In this document: positions 57,662 through 64,000 of the stretch, in pieces
How positions within the stretch are numbered: position 1 is the first letter of the stretch
Layout: every line of letters starts with the position of its first letter
Origin: Deltaproteobacteria bacterium
Lineage (GTDB): Bacteria; Myxococcota_A; UBA796; UBA2385
DNA: 64,000 nucleotides
Direction of reading: 5' to 3'
NCBI GenBank assembly: GCA_018401435.1
Contig: JAGYJW010000037.1
Span: 1 to 64,000 of the forward strand
The notes under the pieces: generated by a model
Told to the model about the DNA's origin: nothing
The model's input: only the letters and a program-made list of their open reading frames with translations
Database searches by the model: none
Translations under genes and position numbers: made by a program

Positions 57662-59233
57662 ATGGCCGTGAGAACCGCCCTGCTCGCCGCTGGCGCCGCA
57701 GCGCTCGCCCTGACGGGGACCGCAGCGACCCTCTCCTATTTCGAGGAGAGCCTGCCCACGAGCATGAACCCGCTCTTCGCCAGCACCATGGTGGATCATC
57801 GCTCCCAAGAGCTGGTCTTTGACCGGCTCTGGTTCCATGATCCCATCACCAACGAGCTCAAGAGCCGGCTGGTCGAACGTTGGGAGCTGGCCAATGGCGG
57901 CAAGGCGATCAAGGTCTTCCTGAAGCAGGGCGTCAAGTGGCAGGACGGCACGCCCCTGTCCGCCAAGGACATCTGCTTCACGGTCGATGCCATGCTCGAC
58001 CCCAACACCCCCAGCCCCATCGCCGAGGGCTACCGGGAGGTGCTGGCGGGTTGCACCAAAGAAGGCAATACCACCGCGATCATCGAATTCACCCGGGTCT
58101 ACCACAACCCCCGTGAACGCCTCGCTTTCTCGGTCCTGCCCGAAAAGTCCTTCACGAGCACCGCCATCTCGCCGGACCTGTCCTTCTCGGCCCGGCCCAT
58201 CGGCACTGGCCCCTTCAAGGGCAGCCGCGGCCGCCGGGGCGTGACCTTTGACGCCTTCGCCAATGCCCACCACGACCCCAAGGTCAGCCAGCTCAACCTG
58301 CAGGAGGGCAACGACCCCCTGGTGCAGGTGCGCACCCTGACCAGCAACGGTGTGCAAGGCATCATCGCCGTCCCGCCGCCGCTTCGGCCCGATGTGAGCG
58401 CCTCGGACGAGGTCGCGCTCAAGTCCTATGACCTGCGCAGCTGGTGGTTTGTGGCGGTCAACGCCACCAAGGGCCCCCTGGCCGACCAGCGGGTGCGGCA
58501 GGCGCTGGACCTGATGATCGACCGAACGGAGCTTCGGCGCCTGTCCATCGGCGTGAAGCCCGGCGAACAGAACAGCCCCTGCGAGTTCATCTCCGGTCCC
58601 TTCGTGCAGTCCAGCCCCTTCTACAACCGGGCCGTGCCCGCTGCAGAGCGCTCGGATCAGGCCAAGGCCAAGAAGCTGCTCGAGGCCTCGGGCATGTCCC
58701 TGGTGGGCGGCACCTGGATGTACAAGGGTGAGCCCGTCAACCTGCGCATCGGCATGTTGGCCCCCCTGGACAACGAGGCGCCCGACCTGCTCAGCCAGAT
58801 CGGCAACCAGCTGTCCCAGGGCGGCTTCAAGCGCCAGGACCACAAGATCAGCGTGGACGAGTGGCAGCGCAAGGTGGTCACCGGTCAGGCCACCAACGAC
58901 TACGACCTGCTGGTGGGCAAGTGGTCCTTTGGCATCGTGGAAGACGTGAACCACCTCTTCCACTCCCGCAAGGGGCGCGAAGGGCAGAAGAATATCTTCA
59001 ACTACAGCAACGCAGAGGTGGACAGCATCCTGCAGCGCTACGCCGAGGCCCGCACCGACACCGCCGCCCAGGACGCCTACCACGACCTGCACGCCTCACT
59101 GGCCAAGGACCTGCCCTACCTCTTCCTCTGGAAGCTGGACACCCGCAGCGCCTGGCGCACCGAGGTTCGCGGCAACATCATCGCGCCCTACTACTATTTC
59201 ACCGAGATTGACGGCTGGAAGTACGGCCAGTAG
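57662..59233 (+). CDS. Peptide/oligopeptide ABC transporter substrate-binding protein (family 5)
   Basis: About 523 residues with a signal peptide and no lipobox. LSYFEESLPTSMNPLFAST, VFDRLWFHDPITNELKSRLVERWE, FLKQGVKWQDGTPLSAKDICFTV and PIGTGPFKG are typical of SBP_bac_5. The family binds peptides, opines or nickel-type complexes in the periplasm and hands them to the permease encoded downstream. AGGAG precedes the ATG at 57662. The ligand is not predictable. Confidence 0.94.
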   Translation: MAVRTALLAAGAAALALTGTAATLSYFEESLPTSMNPLFASTMVDHRSQELVFDRLWFHDPITNELKSRLVERWELANGGKAIKVFLKQGVKWQDGTPLSAKDICFTVDAMLDPNTPSPIAEGYREVLAGCTKEGNTTAIIEFTRVYHNPRERLAFSVLPEKSFTSTAISPDLSFSARPIGTGPFKGSRGRRGVTFDAFANAHHDPKVSQLNLQEGNDPLVQVRTLTSNGVQGIIAVPPPLRPDVSASDEVALKSYDLRSWWFVAVNATKGPLADQRVRQALDLMIDRTELRRLSIGVKPGEQNSPCEFISGPFVQSSPFYNRAVPAAERSDQAKAKKLLEASGMSLVGGTWMYKGEPVNLRIGMLAPLDNEAPDLLSQIGNQLSQGGFKRQDHKISVDEWQRKVVTGQATNDYDLLVGKWSFGIVEDVNHLFHSRKGREGQKNIFNYSNAEVDSILQRYAEARTDTAAQDAYHDLHASLAKDLPYLFLWKLDTRSAWRTEVRGNIIAPYYYFTEIDGWKYGQ

Positions 59234-59308
59234 CGGCCCCCGCCGCCGCGGCGCCGGGGCCACGCGCCCAGGCCGCGGGGGCGACCTCCAGTTCTGAGGA
59301 GCAGCGCG

Positions 59309-60232
59309 GTGCGTCAGTGGTGGGTGAGACCGGCGGTTCGAATGGCGGCGGCGCTCCTGCTGCCCATAGCCGTGCCTGCCATCATCACCTTGATGATCTG
59401 GGCCCTGCCCGGCGACCCTGCCAGCATCATCTGCCCCCCCGAGAGCTGCGGCGGGACCGCGGCCCTGGCCGAACGCTGGCACCTGGACGCCGGCCCCATG
59501 GGCTTCTTCCGCAATTGGCTGGGCGGCGCCCTGCAGGGCGACTTCGGCCGGAGCTGGCGGCTGCTGCAGGGGGAGGAGGTCTCGGTCCTGCTGGCCCAGG
59601 CCATCCCCACCACGCTGGTCTTGATCGCGGTCGCCCTGGTGCCGGTGCTGCTCGGATCGGCGGCTGGCGCCACCCGCGCCCTGCCCGAAAAGGCCGACCC
59701 CGTGCTCCAAGTCCTTGGCCTGGTGCCAGCCATCGTGCTGGCGCTGGCGGCTGCGGCGCTGGTGCAGATGAACTATGGCGCGGCCTCCTATGTGGGAGAG
59801 GCGCGCTGGGCGCGCATTCTCGCAGGTGCCCTGGTGCTTGGGCTCGCCGATGGCGCCTTTGCGGGCGCGGTCACCGGCACCCGCGGCCTCTTCCGAAGCG
59901 AAGACCAGCAGCGCTATGTGGGCATCGCCATCCTCCGCGGCGAGGGCCGCCTGGGCAACACCCTGCCCAATGTCGCGCCCGCGCTGGCCGGCCAGCTGCG
60001 CGCCCGCGTCCTGCACCTGCTGAGCGGTGCGGTCGTGGTCGAGGCCGTGCTGGGCATCGACGGTCTGGGCGATCTGCTCTGGAATGGGGCCCTCTGGCAG
60101 GACTTTGGGGTGGTCCTGGCTGCCGCGACCGGCTTCGCCTTGCTGTCCAGCCTGCTGCTGCTGGTGCAAGCCCTCACTGAGATTGGCGTGGCCGTGCATA
60201 TTCGGCGCTCGCCGGCCGGGGTGGTGCCGTGA
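59309..60232 (+). CDS. Peptide ABC transporter permease, DppB type
   Basis: A 307-residue membrane protein with about six TM helices, an N-terminal ALPGDPAS motif and the EAA-type loop RGEGRLGNTLPNVAPALAGQLR that docks the ATPase. Starts with GTG at 59309 behind GAGGAG. Its stop overlaps the next start as GTGA. One half of the transport channel. Confidence 0.92.
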   Translation: MRQWWVRPAVRMAAALLLPIAVPAIITLMIWALPGDPASIICPPESCGGTAALAERWHLDAGPMGFFRNWLGGALQGDFGRSWRLLQGEEVSVLLAQAIPTTLVLIAVALVPVLLGSAAGATRALPEKADPVLQVLGLVPAIVLALAAAALVQMNYGAASYVGEARWARILAGALVLGLADGAFAGAVTGTRGLFRSEDQQRYVGIAILRGEGRLGNTLPNVAPALAGQLRARVLHLLSGAVVVEAVLGIDGLGDLLWNGALWQDFGVVLAAATGFALLSSLLLLVQALTEIGVAVHIRRSPAGVVP

Positions 60233-61086
60233 AGGCCGCGATCACCCGCAACCGCGACGCCTCGCAGGTGCGGCGCTGGCCCGCCGGGCTGGTGGTCGGG
60301 GCCTGCCTGTCGCTGCTGCTGGTGGCCGCCCTCCTCGCCCCCGAGCACCTGCCCGACCTGCAGCCCGCCTTGCGCTATGCGCCGCCGTCGGCCCTGCCCC
60401 CCTTCGGCGCCGACGACGGTGGCCGCCCCCTGCTGGCCTATGCCCAACAGGGCGCCCGGGTGGCCGTGTTGCCTGCGGTGGCCGCGGGGCTGCTGGTGGG
60501 CCTCCTGGCCACCCTGGGCGGCCTGATTCGCGCCATGGGCTTTCACCGCCTCGACCGCACCGTGCAGGCCGTGGGCGAGGTCGTGGGCGCCTTGCCCCGC
60601 ATGGTGGTGGTGCTGGTGGTGGCCCTGGTGCTGCCCCGCGACGCCCGGGGCCTGCTGCCCCTGGCCATCACCTGGGCGGTGCTGGCGGCGCCGGGGGCCA
60701 TGGACGAGGCCGCCGCGGTGGCCGAGCGCCTGGGCGGGGCCCGCTTCGTCGAGGCCCTGCGGGCCCACGGCTACTCGGCCACGCGCATCTTCGGTTACCA
60801 CCTCGTCGCCCTGAACCTGCGACCGGTGGTGCTGCGGCAGCTGGCCGAGGTGAGCATGCAGGTGGTCTTTCTGGAGATCGCCCTGTCCTACCTCGCGCTG
60901 GCCCAGGACCAGCCCAGCTTCACCCACCCCGACAGCCTCAAGAGCTGGGCCGACCTGCTCAACCTCGGCTACACCTCGCTGATTCTCGACGTACCCACCG
61001 GCCACGCCCTCGCCCTGGGCCTCACCCTGATTGGGGTGGTGGCGGTGCTTGCGCTGGCGCTGGGCCGCGCGGTGAGGTCCCGATGA
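60229..61086 (+). CDS. Peptide ABC transporter permease, DppC type
   Basis: A 285-residue protein with about six hydrophobic segments. The N-terminal half has APPSALPPFGADDGGRPLLAY, typical of DppC. The EAA-like loop EALRAHGYSATRIFGYHLVALNL is at about residue 175. GTG start overlapping the upstream stop. The C-terminus overlaps the next gene as ATGA. Second half of the channel. Confidence 0.92.
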   Translation: MKAAITRNRDASQVRRWPAGLVVGACLSLLLVAALLAPEHLPDLQPALRYAPPSALPPFGADDGGRPLLAYAQQGARVAVLPAVAAGLLVGLLATLGGLIRAMGFHRLDRTVQAVGEVVGALPRMVVVLVVALVLPRDARGLLPLAITWAVLAAPGAMDEAAAVAERLGGARFVEALRAHGYSATRIFGYHLVALNLRPVVLRQLAEVSMQVVFLEIALSYLALAQDQPSFTHPDSLKSWADLLNLGYTSLILDVPTGHALALGLTLIGVVAVLALALGRAVRSR

Positions 61087-61826
61087 CGCCGCTGGTCGCC
61101 TTGCAGGGGCTGGCCATTCGGGCGCCCAACCGCATGCTCGTCGAAGACGTGGGGCTGGAAGTCTTTCCTGGCAAGGTGACCGCCCTGGTCGGCCCCTCGG
61201 GCGCAGGAAAGTCCCTGACCGCGCGCGCCGTGATGTGCGTGCTGGACGTCAGCCCGGGCCTGGTGGGGGGCAGCCTGCGTTTCCCTGCCTTGGACCCGCA
61301 GAAAGACTGGTATGACGGCGTCCGGGGCCAGGGACCGGCCGCCCAGCGCCGCCTCCTGCAAGAATCTCGGCGCCTGCGCGGCGCCTGGTTCACCTACTCG
61401 CCCCAGGCGGCCTCTTCGGCCTTGAATCCCGCGCGCACCATCGGCCGGCAGCTCGAGCTGGCCATCGGCCGGCGGGACAGCGCCCCGGCCAGCGTCGCCG
61501 AAGAGGTCCGGCGCATCCTCGCCCAGGTGGGCCTGGACCCGCGGGTGTCGGCGGCCCTGCCCGGCGAGCTGTCCGGGGGCATGTGCCAGCGCGCAGCCCT
61601 GGCCATCGCGGTCGCGCCCTTGCCCCGGCTGGTGATCGCCGATGAACCCGAGACCGGGCTGGACCCGGTGCTGCGCCGGGCGGTGGTCGAGCTGCTGGTG
61701 GATGTCTGCCGCGACCACGGCGCGGGCCTGCTGCTGATCAGCCACCACGAAGACACGGTCGCCCGCATCGCCGACACGGTGGTCACCCTGCCGGGCGTCG
61801 AAGGTGCGGGGGAGGATCCCCCATGA
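61083..61826 (+). CDS. Peptide ABC transporter ATP-binding protein, DppD type (short)
   Basis: A 247-residue ATPase with Walker A GPSGAGKS (about residue 38), Q-loop TYSPQAASSALNP, signature LSGGMCQRAALAIA, Walker B RLVIADEPETGLD and switch His in ISHHEDT. DppD/OppD proteins are usually about 325-335 residues; the C-terminal oligopeptide-transporter extension with its Cys cluster is missing here. Overlaps neighbours on both sides by ATGA. Confidence 0.92.
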   Translation: MTPLVALQGLAIRAPNRMLVEDVGLEVFPGKVTALVGPSGAGKSLTARAVMCVLDVSPGLVGGSLRFPALDPQKDWYDGVRGQGPAAQRRLLQESRRLRGAWFTYSPQAASSALNPARTIGRQLELAIGRRDSAPASVAEEVRRILAQVGLDPRVSAALPGELSGGMCQRAALAIAVAPLPRLVIADEPETGLDPVLRRAVVELLVDVCRDHGAGLLLISHHEDTVARIADTVVTLPGVEGAGEDPP

Positions 61827-62812
61827 AGCCGGTCGTCACCGTGCGAGGTCTGGTGAAGACCTTCACCCAGTCCGGCCCCTGGCCCTGGAGCCCCAGCCGG
61901 GAGGTGCACGCCGTCGCGGGCGTGGACTTCACGGTGGCCGCCGGCGAGGTGGTCGCGCTGGTGGGGCAGTCGGGCTCGGGCAAGACCACGGTGTCGCGCA
62001 TCGTGCTCGGCCTGGAGGAGCCCAGCGCCGGCGAGATCCTGCTGGACGGCCAGCGCTGGGACGGCCTGAGCGAGGCCCAGCGCCGGCCGCTGCGGGTGCG
62101 CTTCCAATATGTGCCCCAGGACGCGATGGGCGCATTGGACCCCCAGCAGACGGCCCTGGAGCATGTCGCCGAGACCCTGTCGGTGCTGGGGGGCTGTGAT
62201 CGCGCTGCCGCCCACGAGAAGGCGGTCGCCATGCTCACCCACCTGGGGCTGGGGGAGCGCCTGAACGCATTGCCGCGCGAGATGTCGGGCGGAGAGCAAC
62301 GCCGGGTGACCCTGGCTCGGGTCCTGGCCCTCGATCCCCGCCTGGTGGTCGCCGATGAGCCCACCAGCGGCCTGGACCCCGATCGCCGCGCCTCGGTGTT
62401 GGAGGCGCTGGTGGGCAACCTGCCCGAGGGCGCGGGCTGCATCCTGGTCACCCACGACATGTCCGAGGCCCGGGATTGGTGTGATCGTGTCCTGGTGATG
62501 CTGGCTGGCCGGGTGATCGAAGAGCTGGATCTGTCCAAGGCCACGCCGCGCCACCCCTACGCCCGCATCCTCTTCGATCCCTGGTCGGGTCCGGTGCCCC
62601 GGGAGGCCCTGGACACGACGGGCTGCCCCTTTCGCAGCAACTGCCCATTGCCGCCCGCCCAGGACCCCAATGGCCCCTGTGCGCGCGCGGTGCCGGAGCT
62701 TCGCGCGCTGGACGGCGAGGGGCACCGCGTCGCCTGCGTCGCGATCCAGCCGGAAGACAGCGGCACTTCATCGGCGTCCACCGGCGCCCGCCCCGCCTCG
62801 GGTACGCTATGA
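61823..62812 (+). CDS. Peptide ABC transporter ATP-binding protein, DppF type
   Basis: A 329-residue ATPase. Walker A GQSGSGKTT (about residue 52), FQYVPQDAMGALDP Q-loop, MSGGEQRRVTLARVL, Walker B RLVVADEPTSGLDP and VTHDMSEA are intact. The C-terminus has the oligopeptide-type CPFRSNCPLPPAQ ... C region that the partner ATPase lacks. The two ATPases together energise the DppB/DppC-type permease pair. Confidence 0.93.
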   Translation: MKPVVTVRGLVKTFTQSGPWPWSPSREVHAVAGVDFTVAAGEVVALVGQSGSGKTTVSRIVLGLEEPSAGEILLDGQRWDGLSEAQRRPLRVRFQYVPQDAMGALDPQQTALEHVAETLSVLGGCDRAAAHEKAVAMLTHLGLGERLNALPREMSGGEQRRVTLARVLALDPRLVVADEPTSGLDPDRRASVLEALVGNLPEGAGCILVTHDMSEARDWCDRVLVMLAGRVIEELDLSKATPRHPYARILFDPWSGPVPREALDTTGCPFRSNCPLPPAQDPNGPCARAVPELRALDGEGHRVACVAIQPEDSGTSSASTGARPASGTL

Positions 62813-62841
62813 GAGACTCCCGCACCTTGACCGGAGCGCCG

Positions 62842-64000
62842 ATGCGCCGCATCTCCACCACCCTGCTCTTTGCGCTCCCCCTGGCGTTGCTGCTGGGGTC
62901 CAGCCCCGCGCAGGCCTTGTCGCCGGACGCTGCAAAGGCCGAGCACACCCGCCTCTTCGAAGAGATGCGCAAGCTCGCTACCCGCAACGCCTGGCGGGGG
63001 GTCGAAGACAAGTACACCGCCATGGTCGCCCTCGAAAAAGACGGTGTGGTGCTGACCTACGACGATCACCTGATGGGCGCGCAGGCCGCACGCGAGCTTG
63101 GCCGCATCACCGATGTCTACCTGCGCCTGGAAAAGGCCAAGGCCCAGCGCACCGAAAAAGAGGTCCTCGAGTGGATCCTCGACATTGAAGCCTCGTACGG
63201 AATGGTGCTCCTGGCCAAGGACGAGAAGTACAAGGGCGCCACCGATATGGCGCCCAAAGAGATGCCTTTTGCGCCCGATCAGCGCTCCGCCATCGGTGCG
63301 GCGCAGCAGGCGCTGAGCGAGACCGGCCGCTTCGAGGGCCTGCTGCCCTATGGCACCTATACCTTCGGAAACCGCAGCTTCGACGTGGTGCAGGGCCAGC
63401 CCCGGCCCCAGATCGTCCTGGCTCCCGAAGGCGCCAACGAGCGCCGGGTCGCCGCAGCGCCTACCGGGCGGCGCAGCGGACTGCGGCTGAGTGTCGGGCC
63501 GGGCTTCACCGCCATCGGCTCCAGCGTCGGCGGGTCGGCAACGGGCTGGCAGCCCACCGAAGGCCGCAGCGGCCTGGGCATGCGGGCCTCCCTTGGGGGG
63601 GGCCTCCAGCTGGGCACGAGCCCGGCGGGCCTGCTCTTCGAGGCCGGCTACCACGGCATGTTCGCGACCACCGTCAGCGGGACGGGCGCCGGCGCCACCA
63701 CCGACTTCGGGGCGGCTCCGGTCACCGGAGACGGCACCTCCTCGCTCAACCTCTTCTTCCTCCAGGCCGGTCCCACCTTCTGGGTGGGCCGCTTCGAGCT
63801 CGCCGCCGCGGTGGGCTGGGCGATTGGCGGCGTGAGCCTCGTCAGCCCGGTGTCCTGCTTGGGCAGCCTGGAAGGCGGCGAGGCCTGCCCTGGCGGACAG
63901 GGCCCCCCGGTCGAAATTTCCGGCGTGCTCAAGGCGCCGGGTGGCATGCTCGGGGCCACCTTCGTGCCCGAAGCCCTGGAGTTCGACATCGGACGGGGCA
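62842..64000 (+). CDS. Exported protein with outer-membrane-like C-terminal half, 3' partial
   Basis: The frame is open from the ATG at 62842 (CCGGAG upstream) to the right edge, so the stop is outside the window. A signal peptide (LFALPLALLLGSSPAQA) is followed by a helical region (residues about 30-150; HTRLFEEMRKLATRNAWRGV). Glycine-rich amphipathic strands run from about residue 212 onward (GLRLSVGPGFTAIGSS, ASLGGGLQLGTSPAGLLFEAG, FELAAAVGWAIGGVSL) and suggest an outer-membrane barrel. It lies 28 bp after the transporter ATPase gene and probably belongs to the same operon. It could be the outer-membrane entry route for the peptide system, but that is speculation. Confidence 0.75.
   Translation, partial: MRRISTTLLFALPLALLLGSSPAQALSPDAAKAEHTRLFEEMRKLATRNAWRGVEDKYTAMVALEKDGVVLTYDDHLMGAQAARELGRITDVYLRLEKAKAQRTEKEVLEWILDIEASYGMVLLAKDEKYKGATDMAPKEMPFAPDQRSAIGAAQQALSETGRFEGLLPYGTYTFGNRSFDVVQGQPRPQIVLAPEGANERRVAAAPTGRRSGLRLSVGPGFTAIGSSVGGSATGWQPTEGRSGLGMRASLGGGLQLGTSPAGLLFEAGYHGMFATTVSGTGAGATTDFGAAPVTGDGTSSLNLFFLQAGPTFWVGRFELAAAVGWAIGGVSLVSPVSCLGSLEGGEACPGGQGPPVEISGVLKAPGGMLGATFVPEALEFDIGRG

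Noticed and set aside
59325..59345. GGTTCGAAT, resembling the T-loop of a tRNA
   Set aside because: It lies inside the N-terminal coding region of the DppB-type permease, with no matching acceptor or anticodon stems nearby.

Overview
The window is very GC-rich (about 70% by eye), densely coded on both strands, and free of tRNA, rRNA, CRISPR arrays and insertion sequences. The gene content points to a Myxococcota-like (deltaproteobacterial) genome, probably from an uncultured lineage. Evidence: a GAF-type sigma-54 activator, eukaryote-like Ser/Thr kinases with PEGA or other sensor tails, a PP2C phosphatase and an FHA protein, MopE-type Cys/Asp repeats with FG-GAP repeats, C-terminal Gly/Cys-hydrophobic-Arg sorting tails of MYXO-CTERM type, and many lipoproteins whose lipobox is followed by long Asp/Gly linkers. 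The taxonomy is inference.

Layout. 1-5.6 kb: 5'-truncated sigma-54 activator, an orphan MalK-type ATPase, an IPT/TIG lipoprotein with a broken frame, SerA-like dehydrogenase, a small lipoprotein. 5.7-11.1 kb: NYN/OST-HTH RNA-binding or nuclease candidate, a MoxR-CoxE pair, a lipoprotein, an SDR oxidoreductase. 11.1-17.3 kb (minus strand): a membrane protein coupled to an alpha/beta hydrolase, an unknown protein, UspA, and a lipase coupled to a pentapeptide-repeat protein. 17.4-24.1 kb (plus): an active/inactive M16 peptidase pair, a surface-anchor protein, PP2C phosphatase, an epimerase and an unknown protein. 24.1-28.7 kb: TerC, M28 and M23 peptidases, a 2-oxoglutarate/Fe(II)-type oxygenase. 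28.7-34.5 kb: clpA-clpS facing apaG-nth and two zinc-ribbon membrane paralogues. 34.6-41.6 kb: Asp-rich lipoprotein plus a GHL10-like glycoside hydrolase, a PafA-type phosphatase, a small protein plus GMC oxidoreductase, an FHA protein. 41.6-48.8 kb: MopE/FG-GAP protein coupled to an LRR lipoprotein, a divergent pair including a GNAT-hydrolase fusion, and a tRNA-dihydrouridine synthase. 48.8-52.9 kb: two Ser/Thr kinases flanking a small MopE-type protein. 53.2 kb to the end: one long co-directional run of envelope proteins leading into a complete peptide-type ABC importer and a partial outer-membrane-like protein.

Two patterns run through the window. First, ten genes have their protein continued in another frame (single or compensating indels); this may be assembly error, but some breaks lie in simple repeats where real slippage is possible. 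Second, a TA-containing hexamer resembling a -10 box (TAGACT, TAGGCT, TATACT, TAGGCG) lies upstream of many starts. Where it is 5-8 nt from the start codon there is no Shine-Dalgarno sequence; where it is about 18 nt or more away, one is usually present. That fits a mixture of leaderless and leadered mRNAs.

No single exotic system is proven. The best candidates for something new are the kinase with an extracytoplasmic helix-hairpin-helix tail, the NYN protein with a histone-H1-like tail, the acetyltransferase-hydrolase fusion, and the envelope-protein/peptide-transporter operon at the right end.
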